Source: an uncultured Planktomarina sp.
GTDB lineage: Bacteria; Pseudomonadota; Alphaproteobacteria; Rhodobacterales; Rhodobacteraceae
NCBI GenBank assembly: GCA_905182455.1
Contig: CAJJBJ010000002.1
Span: forward strand, 124,001 to 188,000
Reading direction: 5' to 3'
Length of the DNA stretch: 64,000 nucleotides
Positions 55,995-64,000 of this stretch are shown here, piece by piece. The translations under genes and the position numbers were made by a program. Every line of letters starts with the position of its first letter. The stretch's first letter is position 1. Below the pieces are notes generated by a model. It did not search any database, was not told the DNA's origin, and saw only the letters and a program-made list of their open reading frames with translations.

Positions 55995-57214
55995 GTTGCG
56001 CGTTTATTCATCATCAACAACCATAGCAAGGCCGTGCCTGCCATCAGCAAGAAGGGCACCATCGCATAGTTGACCGCAGCCCAGCCTTGGACCACCGAAC
56101 CCCCGGTGCAATTCATCAAGCCACCTGAGGCGATGGAGGCAATGGTCACACAGCCGAAGACAATCGCGTCATTCATGCCCTGTACCCGGCCACGTTCATG
56201 CGGGGCATGGGCACTGGTCAAAAGTGTGGTGGCGCCAATAAAGCCGAAGTTCCAACCCAATCCCAGCAACATAAGTGCGAAGAAAAAGTTTGGAAGTTCC
56301 ATGCCGCTGAGCGCCACAACGCCAGCACCTGCCAAAATAATCAGGCCAAGACCCATGATCCGCTCAACACCAAAGCGAGTGATCAGATGTCCTGTGAAGA
56401 ATGAAGGCAAAAACATCGCGATCACATGGACTGAAACGATGTCATTGGCATTGTTCTTGGTCAAACCACAGCCCACCACTGCAAGCGGGGTGGAGGTCAT
56501 GACCAGATTCATCAGCGCATAGGCCACCATGCCAACTGAAATTGCTACAAAGATCTTTTGATTGCGCAATAGCTCTTTTCGGCTGCGCGGCGGAGTTGGG
56601 GCAATGGCTTTGGGTTCATTGGCGGTGCCTTTTGGCATCCGCAGCAATAGAAATAGAAACATGCCAACCAAATTGAGTGCAATAATTGCGATATAGCTGC
56701 CCAAAAATGGAATAACTGAGGCATCCTGCACCAGTTTATTAAGTTGAGGCCCTAAGACAGCAGAAATCAATCCTCCGGCCATGACATAGGAAATTGCTTT
56801 AGGGCGAAAGTCGTCTGAGGCAGTGTCCGTGGCGGCAAAGCGGTAAAATCCTTGCGCCGACATGTATATTCCTGAAAGATAAGCCCCCATCAAGAAGATA
56901 GTAAAGGAGGCGATGTAAAGACCATATGCAGAAACCGCAGCGCCAAGAGCACCGGCAATGGCCCCTACGAAAAATCCAGTTTTACGGCCATATTTCTGCA
57001 TCAAAGGTGACAACCATGGCGCTGTTGTCATGGAGCCAAAGACGATCAGGGAGATGGGAAGGGTGGCAAAGCAAGGATTGCCTGTCAATATGCCGCCCGC
57101 GAGGCCCCCAACGATGAACATCATCGGCATTTGCCCGCCCAAAATGGCTTGAGCGGCAACCAAAACTGCAACATTGCGCTTGGCCTGACGGTCGTCGGTT
57201 AAATCTGCTGACAT
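55991..57214 (-). CDS. major facilitator superfamily transporter
   Basis: 407 residues and about 12 membrane helices. The MFS loop between helices 2 and 3 shows as PLMQKYGRKTGFFVGA, and a cytosolic linker separates the halves near residue 200 (PKGTANEPKAIAPTPPRSRK). ATG 57214 (MSADLTDDRQAKRN) is preceded by GAAGGG; longer in-frame starts are not supported. The substrate is unknown. It lies between a squalene-synthase-like gene and cobB; a link to cobalamin is not evident. Confidence 0.87.
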   Translation of the reverse strand: MSADLTDDRQAKRNVAVLVAAQAILGGQMPMMFIVGGLAGGILTGNPCFATLPISLIVFGSMTTAPWLSPLMQKYGRKTGFFVGAIAGALGAAVSAYGLYIASFTIFLMGAYLSGIYMSAQGFYRFAATDTASDDFRPKAISYVMAGGLISAVLGPQLNKLVQDASVIPFLGSYIAIIALNLVGMFLFLLLRMPKGTANEPKAIAPTPPRSRKELLRNQKIFVAISVGMVAYALMNLVMTSTPLAVVGCGLTKNNANDIVSVHVIAMFLPSFFTGHLITRFGVERIMGLGLIILAGAGVVALSGMELPNFFFALMLLGLGWNFGFIGATTLLTSAHAPHERGRVQGMNDAIVFGCVTIASIASGGLMNCTGGSVVQGWAAVNYAMVPFLLMAGTALLWLLMMNKRAT

Positions 57215-57233
57215 GGGTAACCCTTCAAGGGCG

Positions 57234-58499
57234 TTATGGCCCTGTAATAATATGTGCGAAAGAACCGCAGGTTTGCCCGATGTGCAACCCCATATTGCCC
57301 AAAAAAGCGCCATCTGCATCCTCTGCAGCAAATAGAGGTGGGCCATCTGCGGTCAGCGTTGTGGCATAATGAAATTCATGTGCGCCCAGCGCGCCTGTGA
57401 AATGATCGCTCAATGGGGTGAGCTGGCGATAACCCAGATGCAATTTCGGTGTTTGAAAACTGGTTTCCAATGGCAAAAGGCCCAGCATTTCATGGCGTCC
57501 GCCCTTAGCATCCACCAATCCGCGCCCTAACACCATATATCCGCCACATTCACCGTAGATGGCGGATCCGGTAGCGGCATAGCGTGCCATTGAGGCCTTG
57601 AATTTTTGCGCTGCGGCCAGCTGTGGTGCGTGCAGTTCTGGATAGCCGCCGGGCAGAAAAATATAGCCTGAATCCTTTGGAGCGGCTTCATCAGCTAGGG
57701 GCGAGAAAAACGACAATGAAGCCCCAGCCTCTTGCCAGCCGCGCAATTGATGCGGGTAGGAAAATTCAAAGGCCAGGTCCCGTGCTATGGCAATGTGTTG
57801 TGCCGGTGGTGGGGTGGGGATGAATTCGGTTTTGACAGCTTCGCCAGTGAGTGCGCAGAGGGCTGGTAAATCAAGGCTCATAGACAATGCATCAGCCACC
57901 CGGTCAATCCAGCCGTCCAAATCTCTGTTTTCACTGGCCTGAACCAACCCCAGATGCCGCTCAGGCAGGGCATAATTTTCAGAGCGCAGCAGATGGGCAA
58001 ATATCGGGATGCCTGAGCCTGAAAGAGCCGCTTGCAGCATTTGGAGGTGTCGCGGGCTACCGACACGGTTGAAAATCACTGCTGCGACCGTGACCCGTGG
58101 ATCAAATCGTGCGAATCCCTGTACCATAGCCGCAACAGAATGTGCGGTTTTGGCTGCATCAATCACCAAGATCACCGGTAGTGACAGCATATTCGCCAAA
58201 TCTGCCGCAGATCCCTTGCCGGCCAAACCTGCCCCGTCAAATAGGCCCATAGACCCTTCAACGATCAGGTTGCCCGGTCCGGACAGATTCTTGATTTGCG
58301 ACAAGGGCATCGCCCATGCGTCTAAATTAACCGATGTGCAGCCTGCTGCCACCTCGTGAAATCGCGGATCTATATAATCGGGACCAGACTTTGCCGGCTG
58401 GAAAGGGATGCCCTCGCGGCGCAATAGCCGCATCAATGCCAAAGTCACGGTTGTTTTGCCTGCGCCTGAGCTGGGGGCAGCGATCATGACACGTGTCAT
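57234..58499 (-). CDS. cobB: cobyrinate / hydrogenobyrinate a,c-diamide synthase
   Basis: 421 residues. The N-terminal ATPase domain has APSSGAGKTTVTLALMRLL; the C-terminal glutamine amidotransferase domain has the nucleophile Cys in YGECGGYMVLG. It amidates two side chains of the corrin ring with ATP and glutamine. Start ATG 58499 overlaps the cobA stop as ATGA, so the two are coupled. Confidence 0.94.
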   Translation of the reverse strand: MTRVMIAAPSSGAGKTTVTLALMRLLRREGIPFQPAKSGPDYIDPRFHEVAAGCTSVNLDAWAMPLSQIKNLSGPGNLIVEGSMGLFDGAGLAGKGSAADLANMLSLPVILVIDAAKTAHSVAAMVQGFARFDPRVTVAAVIFNRVGSPRHLQMLQAALSGSGIPIFAHLLRSENYALPERHLGLVQASENRDLDGWIDRVADALSMSLDLPALCALTGEAVKTEFIPTPPPAQHIAIARDLAFEFSYPHQLRGWQEAGASLSFFSPLADEAAPKDSGYIFLPGGYPELHAPQLAAAQKFKASMARYAATGSAIYGECGGYMVLGRGLVDAKGGRHEMLGLLPLETSFQTPKLHLGYRQLTPLSDHFTGALGAHEFHYATTLTADGPPLFAAEDADGAFLGNMGLHIGQTCGSFAHIITGP

Positions 58500-59347
58500 G
58501 CGCTCTCTGCGGGACGGCCTCGTCCAAGCGGGTCGAGATTGCGCGCGGGGATGCCGGCTTCCATTGACTGCCAGTCGAGAACTTGGCGCATTAGCACCGA
58601 GCGTCCCACGCAAATTATAGCAGGCGGCTCAATGCCTGCGGCTTTAGCATCGGCCACTGCAGTGCCCAAGGTGCTTTCCACAACCTGTTGGTGCTCTAGT
58701 GTGGCGGAGGTAACAAAGGCCAGCGGCTCGGAGGGGCTGCGCCCTGCGACCATCAAGCTTTGCGTGATGTGATCAATATGCTTCATGCCCATATAAATAA
58801 CGATTACTTGACTGCCCCGCGCGATACCATCCCAATTGAGAGAGTCCGGCGTGGTGCCGGATTGGTCATGTCCGGTGACAAAGGTGACCGATTGGTTCAC
58901 ATCGCGGTGGGTGACGGGAATGCCCGCATAGGCCAAACCGCCGATACCCGCAGATATACCGGGAATGATACGCACAGGGATGCCATGTTGCACCAAGGTC
59001 TGCGCTTCTTCGCCGCCACGGCCAAAGACGAAGGGATCACCACCTTTGAGGCGTAGCACACGTTTTCCCGTGCGGGCCAATTCCACCAGATGCAGTGAAA
59101 TATCGCGCTGTTTGGCGGAGGGTTTGCCGCCACGCTTGCCTGCATAGATCAACTCAGCATCGTCGGCCCATTCCAAAATCTCAGTGCCAACCAATGCGTC
59201 ATAGACCACCACGTCAGCTTGGCGCAATGCGTTCAAAGCATGCAGGGTCAGCAGGCCAGGATCGCCGGGGCCTGCGCCGCAAAGCCACACCCAGCCAGGC
59301 CGTAACTCGGGCCATTTTTTAGGGGGAAGGGAAGGTGAATCGCTCAT
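58496..59347 (-). CDS. cobA: uroporphyrinogen-III C-methyltransferase
   Basis: 283 residues. Family landmarks: VWLCGAGPGDPGLLTLHAL, the segment LRLKGGDPFVFGRGGEEAQT and GIPVTHRDVNQSVTFVTGHD. It adds methyl groups at C2 and C7 of uroporphyrinogen III to make precorrin-2 (also the siroheme precursor). No CysG-type oxidase/chelatase domain is fused. Divergent from cbiD with 96 bp between them. Confidence 0.95.
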   Translation of the reverse strand: MSDSPSLPPKKWPELRPGWVWLCGAGPGDPGLLTLHALNALRQADVVVYDALVGTEILEWADDAELIYAGKRGGKPSAKQRDISLHLVELARTGKRVLRLKGGDPFVFGRGGEEAQTLVQHGIPVRIIPGISAGIGGLAYAGIPVTHRDVNQSVTFVTGHDQSGTTPDSLNWDGIARGSQVIVIYMGMKHIDHITQSLMVAGRSPSEPLAFVTSATLEHQQVVESTLGTAVADAKAAGIEPPAIICVGRSVLMRQVLDWQSMEAGIPARNLDPLGRGRPAESA

Positions 59348-59443
59348 AGCTCACCTTATGACGAATAACGTGGCGGTTAAATAGTGTGCAAGCGACCTGC
59401 GCTTTGTGATTGGCGGCATGAAATGCCTTGATATAGTGGAAGC

Positions 59444-60487
59444 ATGGAACATAGCAAAACACTCCCTCTCCGTCGTGGTTGGACAACCGGCGCTTGCGCT
59501 ACCGCCGCCGTACGCGCCGGGCTGTGCGAGCTTTGGGGCGGCACGCGGCTGTCTCAGGTGCAAATCACCCTACCAAAGGGCGAACAGCCGATCTTTCAAA
59601 TTGCCCATCATGAAGCCAAAGATGGATGGATTGAGATTGGCATCACCAAGGATGCGGGGGATGATCCCGATGTCACCCATGCTGCGCTCATTATTGCGCG
59701 GATCGCGACCTCTTCAGGCGGCGTGCACTTTCATGCGGGCGCGGGCGTTGGAACCATCACCAAAGCTGGCTTGCCGATTGGCGTGGGTGAGCCTGCAATC
59801 AATCCCGTGCCACGTCAGATGATGCAGGCGCAGGTGGATGAATTGGCAGTATTTTATGGTCAAAGCCCGGATGTTGATATCACCATAATAATTCCCGGCG
59901 GGGCCGAATTGGCTATGAAAACTTGGAACCCAAGGCTTGGTATCGTGGGGGGGCTATCTGTATTGGGTACTACGGGCATTGTAAGACCCTTTTCATGTGC
60001 CGCATGGATTGCCTCAATCCACCGTGGTATTGATGTGGCGCGCGCGGAAGGCACGCCGCATGTGGCGGGCTGCACCGGGGCCACATCTGAGCGCGCAGTG
60101 CAAGCCCTGCACGCTTTGCCAGAAACAGCGATGCTGGATATGGGTGATTTTGCCGGTGGCTTGATGAAATATCTTGGGCGCCATCCCGTGCCGCGCCTCA
60201 CGGTTGGAGGCGGTATAGGTAAGATGACCAAATTGGCGCAGGGTGCGCGCGATTTGCACTCCGACCGCTCGCAGGTGGATTTTCAACAGCTAGCGGATGT
60301 GATGGGACAACCCAATTTGGCGGCTGCCAACACAGCTCTGCAAGCCTATAGTCTCTCTGGGACAGATATGGCTAATTGGGTGGTTGAGGCAGCTTTGCGC
60401 AATTGCCAATCAATATTAAAAACTAATGAAATCGCGGTTGACTGTGTTGTGATTGACCGGGCTGGGCTAATTTTGGCGCAGATATGA
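59444..60487 (+). CDS. cbiD: cobalt-precorrin-5B C1-methyltransferase, CbiD type
   Basis: 347 residues. The CbiD signature LRRGWTTGACATAAVRAGL opens the protein; later GTTGIVRPFSCAAWIASIHR and GNMGL-free central domain RLTVGGGIGKMTKLAQG fit. It methylates C1 in the anaerobic-type numbering; in alphaproteobacteria it occurs beside aerobic-pathway genes. The stop overlaps the cobK start (ATGA). Confidence 0.9.
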   Translation: MEHSKTLPLRRGWTTGACATAAVRAGLCELWGGTRLSQVQITLPKGEQPIFQIAHHEAKDGWIEIGITKDAGDDPDVTHAALIIARIATSSGGVHFHAGAGVGTITKAGLPIGVGEPAINPVPRQMMQAQVDELAVFYGQSPDVDITIIIPGGAELAMKTWNPRLGIVGGLSVLGTTGIVRPFSCAAWIASIHRGIDVARAEGTPHVAGCTGATSERAVQALHALPETAMLDMGDFAGGLMKYLGRHPVPRLTVGGGIGKMTKLAQGARDLHSDRSQVDFQQLADVMGQPNLAAANTALQAYSLSGTDMANWVVEAALRNCQSILKTNEIAVDCVVIDRAGLILAQI

Positions 60488-61218
60488 CAGTTTTAATTTT
60501 GGCCGGCACTGGCGAGTCACGCCAAATCGCGCAGTATTGCGCAACGCAGGGCATCCGGGCCATTGCCAGCCTTGCGGGTGTGACACGGCACCCGGTCAAA
60601 CTGGCCATTCAGACGCGTTACGGTGGGTTTGGCGGAGCGGACGGCTTTCGGGACTATCTTAAGGCGCATCAGATAACAGCCATTGTTGACGCCACCCATC
60701 CCTTTGCCAGCAACATCACCCGCCGCAGTTTTGAGATTGCGCACGAGATTGGCCTACCCTTGCTGCGGTTTGAGCGGCCTGAGTGGGTACCAATGGTGGG
60801 CGATCACTGGATCACTCTGACAGATGAATCAGAGGCCGCTGACCATATAAAGGCGGGCGCTGTGGTGTTTTTGGCCACGGGCCGTCAAAGCCTGTCCAAA
60901 TTTGCCAACCTATCGCATGCTCGTCTGATTTGCCGTCAGATTGATCAGCCGGATGGTGAATTTCCATGGCCCAATGGGCAGTATCTTATCGGCCGGCCAC
61001 CATTTTCTGTGGCAGATGAAGAGGCGCTCTTTCGGCAGTTGAACGTCGATGTATTGGTGGTTAAAAATGCGGGTGGTGCTGCGAGCCGGACCAAGCTTGA
61101 TGCGGCGCGCCTGTTGGGCACTTCAGTATTGATGATCGCGCGGCCCGCGCCTTGTGGCGGGCTATCTGTGCAAAGCCTGCCTGAGATTGAGCAGTGGTTG
61201 CGGCAATGGCAATCGTAA
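60484..61218 (+). CDS. cobK: precorrin-6A reductase
   Basis: 244 residues. TVLILAGTGESRQIAQYCA gives the Rossmann-type NADPH loop, AIVDATHPFASNITRRS is the family signature, and VKNAGGAASRTKLDAA lies near the end. It reduces the corrin macrocycle. Coupled to cbiD; its 3' end overlaps the glycosylase gene. Confidence 0.92.
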   Translation: MTVLILAGTGESRQIAQYCATQGIRAIASLAGVTRHPVKLAIQTRYGGFGGADGFRDYLKAHQITAIVDATHPFASNITRRSFEIAHEIGLPLLRFERPEWVPMVGDHWITLTDESEAADHIKAGAVVFLATGRQSLSKFANLSHARLICRQIDQPDGEFPWPNGQYLIGRPPFSVADEEALFRQLNVDVLVVKNAGGAASRTKLDAARLLGTSVLMIARPAPCGGLSVQSLPEIEQWLRQWQS

Positions 61219-61829
61219 CTATTGAGAGCGCACAGGATATCGCAGTGGCGGTGGAGCAGCTGGCTATCTCAGAGTTTACTGCAATTTACTTCAGCGGCAT
61301 CCCGATTCCCCTGAGGCGCAAACCGAAAGGTTTCACCACATTGTTTCAGGCCATTATCGGCCAACAGGTCTCTGTGGCGTCAGCCGCGGCGATTTGGACC
61401 CGGGTGGAGCAGGCAGGGCTTACAGCGCAATCGGATGTGGCGCGGGCCACACCAGAACACTTAGCGCAATTGGGGCTTTCACGCCTAAAAATTTGCTATG
61501 CGCATGCATTGGCCGAAAGTTTGCTTGATTATGATGGGCTGGTTAACCTCCCTGATGAGGCGGTACTGTCGGCTTTGACTCAGATAACCAGAATCGGGCG
61601 CTGGACGGCAGAAGTCTATGCTTTGCATGCTCTTGGACGGGCGGATGTGTTTCCGCATGGGGATCTTGCATTGCAGGAGGCCACGCGATTGGTCTTCAAT
61701 CTACCAGACCGCCCCAGTGAAAAAATGATGCGCGATTTGGCACAGGCTTGGTCGCCATGGAGATCTGTTGCAGCGCGCCTGTTGTGGGCCTATTACAAAG
61801 ATCACAAATCGCGCGAGGAATTAATATGA
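61206..61829 (+). CDS. DNA-3-methyladenine glycosylase II, AlkA-like
   Basis: 207 residues of the HhH-GPD superfamily. LFQAIIGQQVSVASAAAIW is the typical early helix pair; the hairpin LTQITRIGRWTAEVYAL and the catalytic Asp in DVFPHGDLALQEA follow. It removes alkylated bases in base excision repair. It lacks the E. coli N-terminal domain, as in short AlkA forms. ATG 61206 is chosen over GTG 61194; neither has a strong site. The stop overlaps the next ATG (ATGA). Confidence 0.88.
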   Translation: MAIVTIESAQDIAVAVEQLAISEFTAIYFSGIPIPLRRKPKGFTTLFQAIIGQQVSVASAAAIWTRVEQAGLTAQSDVARATPEHLAQLGLSRLKICYAHALAESLLDYDGLVNLPDEAVLSALTQITRIGRWTAEVYALHALGRADVFPHGDLALQEATRLVFNLPDRPSEKMMRDLAQAWSPWRSVAARLLWAYYKDHKSREELI

Positions 61830-62494
61830 CACGAGTTTTGAATTCAGTCAGTCGGATGCCAGAAAGTGGTGAGGTGACTTCAGCCGTTATCTTTTTGCAC
61901 GGTTACGGCGCAAATGGAACTGATCTTATGGGCTTAGCAGATGTTTTGACGGAACATATGCCCGATACGATGTTCCTGGCACCCGATGCTCCAGAAAACA
62001 CCGCCCTATCGCCCATGGGGCTTCAATGGTTTCCGATTCCATGGATTGATGGATCTTCTGAGGAAGATTCGGCGAATGGTTTGCGCGCGGCGGCCTTAGA
62101 TTTGGAAGCCTATCTCGACGGTGTTATGGTGGATTATGATCTGCTGCCCGAACAGGTGATCATTTTTGGATTTTCGCAAGGCACAATGATGGCTTTGCAT
62201 GTGGCCCCACGGCGCGAGGATCCTGTTGCAGGGGTTGTGGCTTTTTCTGGACGTCTTCTAGAGCATGAATTGTTGGTCGATGAAGTTACCTCTTTTATGC
62301 CTATATTGCTGGTGCATGGAGATGAGGATGATGTGGTACCTATTGACGCTTTGCCCCATGCGGCAGAAGGCTTGGAGGCGGCTGGGTTTAAGGACGTTTA
62401 CGCACATGTAATGAAAGGTACGGCCCATGGCATTGGGCCTGATGGTTTGCAGGTGGCTTTGGCCTTCATGCGGCAACAGCTTGCAATGGACTAA
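61826..62494 (+). CDS. alpha/beta-hydrolase, carboxylesterase/phospholipase type
   Basis: 222 residues. Nucleophile elbow GFSQGTMMAL, oxyanion segment IFLHGYGANGTDL, then Asp in LLVHGDEDDVVP and His in GTAHGIGPDG complete the triad. It belongs to the small cytosolic esterase / acyl-protein thioesterase-like group. Start ATG 61826 overlaps the glycosylase stop and has GAGGA upstream. Natural substrate unknown. Confidence 0.9.
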   Translation: MTRVLNSVSRMPESGEVTSAVIFLHGYGANGTDLMGLADVLTEHMPDTMFLAPDAPENTALSPMGLQWFPIPWIDGSSEEDSANGLRAAALDLEAYLDGVMVDYDLLPEQVIIFGFSQGTMMALHVAPRREDPVAGVVAFSGRLLEHELLVDEVTSFMPILLVHGDEDDVVPIDALPHAAEGLEAAGFKDVYAHVMKGTAHGIGPDGLQVALAFMRQQLAMD

Positions 62495-62630
62495 CGCCCC
62501 TCGAGATTTCTACATACAGGACTTGCCTGATTAATTTCCCTAGATATAGTATTCTCAAACATCAAACGGGGCGTCCCATCGGCGCCCAAGATGGTTTAAT
62601 TTTGAGTTGACTTGCTGCGGGGCGACAGGC

Positions 62631-63215
62631 ATGGGCGGAAATTTCAGGACAGACTTTGTGAGGGAGCCGTCGGGTTTGACCCAGAGGCCCGCTTTGGTGC
62701 TGAACGCAGATTTTCGGCCACTGTCGTATTACCCATTGTCTCTGTGGAGCTGGCAAGATGCGGTGAAGGCTGCTTGGCTCGATCGGGTGCAGATTGTTGC
62801 GGAATATGACGAGATTGTTCGCTCTCCCACCACCGAAATTCGAATTCCATCTGTGGTGGTGCTACGCGACTATGTGAAGCCGCAAAATACCGTGGCTTTT
62901 ACGCGGTTCAATCTGTTCTTACGCGACGAATTTTCCTGCCAATATTGCAGCGGGTTAGGAGATTTAACTTTTGATCATGTGGTGCCACGCGCCCGTGGCG
63001 GCATAACCAGTTGGGAAAATGTGGTGGCGGCCTGCTCAAAGTGTAATCTCAAAAAAGGGTCACGCAGTTTGAAACAGTCCGGAATGCTACTGCGCAAACC
63101 TATTAGAAAGCCACAATCGGAAGAGTTGCGCAATTTGGGGCGCAAATTCCCGCCAAATCACCTTCATGAAAGCTGGGTTGATTTTCTCTACTGGGATGCA
63201 GAGCTACAGGCCTAA
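62631..63215 (+). CDS. HNH endonuclease family protein
   Basis: 194 residues. An N-terminal part (LVLNADFRPLSYYPLSLWSW) precedes the HNH domain: zinc cysteines CQYC and CSKC flank LTFDHVVPRARGGITSWENV. The protein is widely conserved in the chromosome of alphaproteobacteria and is not evidently part of a mobile element. The ATG 62631 is used; its ribosome site (GCGGGGCGAC) is only moderate. Stops of this and the radical SAM gene interlock (CTAA). Confidence 0.88.
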   Translation: MGGNFRTDFVREPSGLTQRPALVLNADFRPLSYYPLSLWSWQDAVKAAWLDRVQIVAEYDEIVRSPTTEIRIPSVVVLRDYVKPQNTVAFTRFNLFLRDEFSCQYCSGLGDLTFDHVVPRARGGITSWENVVAACSKCNLKKGSRSLKQSGMLLRKPIRKPQSEELRNLGRKFPPNHLHESWVDFLYWDAELQA

Positions 63216-64000
63216 CCTGAACAGCTGGCCCCACCCAAAACACAGAATTTTGCACAATGGGGATGGTTGAGAGCCACATCTGTTTCAGCTTCTTGTAGGC
63301 TGGTACCCAATTCAAACTCCGGCGCATATGCCAGAAGCGTGCAGGCCAAAACTGCGGGCTTATTGGCCCCTTTGCGCTTGACCACCATCCGCGAAGAGGC
63401 ACACATTAGACTGCTAGGATCTTTGTTGAGAATCCCCCAGCAGGCTGTTGTAATTTCGGGAACTTCCACTGTTTTGTCCAGCTCGGGGAACAGCACTGTA
63501 GCCGCTGGATTTTGCGCATCAATGTCATAACCATGTTCGGCGAACAATGCGCTATAGCCTGTGCGGCTGGCGCTGTCGGTGTCGCCCCAAATTGTGCGAC
63601 CAGCCACCGCCATCCGAATGCCCGCATCGCTCAACCAATTCATTCCGGCCAAAGTTTTTTGAAATGCTCCTTTGCCTCGCTCGGTGTCGTGCTGCTCTTC
63701 ATTGAAGTGATCCAAAGAAATTCGAAGCGTTAACTTTCCGGGGTAGGCAGTGTTCAGCTCGGTGAGGCCATAGCGCATATGTTTGCGCATCATCGGTAGC
63801 ATTGCGTTGGTCAAAATAAGCACCTCATAGCCTGCGGCCAAGCTGCGTCGGGCCATTTCGATCATCTCAGGGTTCATGAAGGGCTCGCCACCCGTAAAGC
63901 CAATTTCGCGCACCTGCCAATTGCGGGTGATCAACTGCTTCAAATAATAGCTAACCTCATCTGCAGTTATATAGACCAACGCATCATTGGTTGGGCTGCT
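63212..64000 (-). CDS. radical SAM protein, N-terminus outside the window
   Basis: 263 codons up to the right edge, still open upstream (SSPTNDALVYITADEV). The radical SAM core is seen from IGFTGGEPFMNPEMIEMARR onward (the SAM-binding GGE motif), but the cluster motif CxxxCxxC must lie beyond the edge. The C-terminus has several Cys (ACTLL, HCAKFCVLGGASC) that could bind an extra cluster. Family function unknown. Confidence 0.85.
   Translation of the reverse strand, partial: SSPTNDALVYITADEVSYYLKQLITRNWQVREIGFTGGEPFMNPEMIEMARRSLAAGYEVLILTNAMLPMMRKHMRYGLTELNTAYPGKLTLRISLDHFNEEQHDTERGKGAFQKTLAGMNWLSDAGIRMAVAGRTIWGDTDSASRTGYSALFAEHGYDIDAQNPAATVLFPELDKTVEVPEITTACWGILNKDPSSLMCASSRMVVKRKGANKPAVLACTLLAYAPEFELGTSLQEAETDVALNHPHCAKFCVLGGASCSG

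Noticed and set aside
62631-63215. HNH protein as a homing endonuclease or phage remnant
   Set aside because: The family is a chromosomal core protein in alphaproteobacteria and no repeats, integrase or intron boundaries surround it.

Overview
The window looks like a chromosomal segment of a marine alphaproteobacterium of the Rhodobacterales (roseobacter group) with moderate GC. The basis is established family knowledge plus gene neighbourhood: glnE followed by a small conserved ORF, scpA-scpB next to nagZ and a SPOR protein, yceD-rpmF-plsX-fabH-ihfA-merR, a B12-dependent class II ribonucleotide reductase (NrdJ), TRAP transport, and an ilvBN operon with an attenuator. I see no phage, insertion sequence, CRISPR array or integron, so this is core genome rather than an accessory island. 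The exact genus is not determinable here; a slightly streamlined pelagic roseobacter is my inference.

Layout. 1-3.5 kb: leftward run fabI-gpt-nucleoside hydrolase-GNAT-selO, the last gene cut by the window edge. 3.6-5.5 kb: pdxH, a cold-shock gene whose second domain is broken, a DUF192 protein and tRNA-Pro(TGG). 5.5-9.6 kb: nrdJ with a structured leader. 9.7-13.7 kb (minus): a small protein, a Rieske oxygenase, ilvH and ilvB behind a leader peptide and terminator. 13.8-20.5 kb: a Cache-sensor kinase and LuxR-type regulator divergent from a three-gene TRAP transporter with unusually large membrane subunits. 20.6-22.9 kb (minus): bpt, a frameshifted RDD gene, a decayed DUF2852 gene and ybaK. 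22.9-28.4 kb: glnE, then the Entner-Doudoroff pair edd-eda. 28.5-35.1 kb: an rRNA methyltransferase, a PIN protein, an M48 protease, a MoxR/VWA pair with a 57-residue membrane protein between them, dksA, xth and an A-type Fe-S carrier. 35.2-41.7 kb (plus): dgt-argS-SPOR-nagZ-scpA(frameshifted)-scpB-small ORF. 41.7-48.0 kb: two-domain dCTP deaminase, tRNA-Pro(GGG), merR-ihfA-fabH-plsX-rpmF-yceD, bamE and msrB. 48.0-48.9 kb: an unexplained 880-bp gap. 48.9-53.7 kb: uup, a non-pyrrolysine MttB-family methyltransferase and an aminotransferase. 53.9-64 kb: cysS, a squalene/phytoene-synthase-like gene, an MFS transporter, the cobalamin genes cobB-cobA / cbiD-cobK, an AlkA-like glycosylase, an esterase, an HNH protein and a radical SAM protein cut by the right edge.

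How it fits together. The genes are mostly housekeeping: fatty acid and phospholipid synthesis, nucleotide and branched-chain amino acid supply, Entner-Doudoroff sugar breakdown, and cobalamin synthesis that would feed NrdJ. Packing is tight, with TAATG and ATGA start/stop overlaps and several convergent pairs whose stop codons interlock. The most notable observations are a complete, readable ilv attenuator; four gene breaks (cold-shock domain 2, DUF2852, RDD, scpA), of which the cold-shock and DUF2852 cases carry several independent lesions and look like real decay while RDD and scpA are single-base shifts that could be sequencing errors; the enlarged TRAP system with its own sensor; and several small unannotated ORFs.
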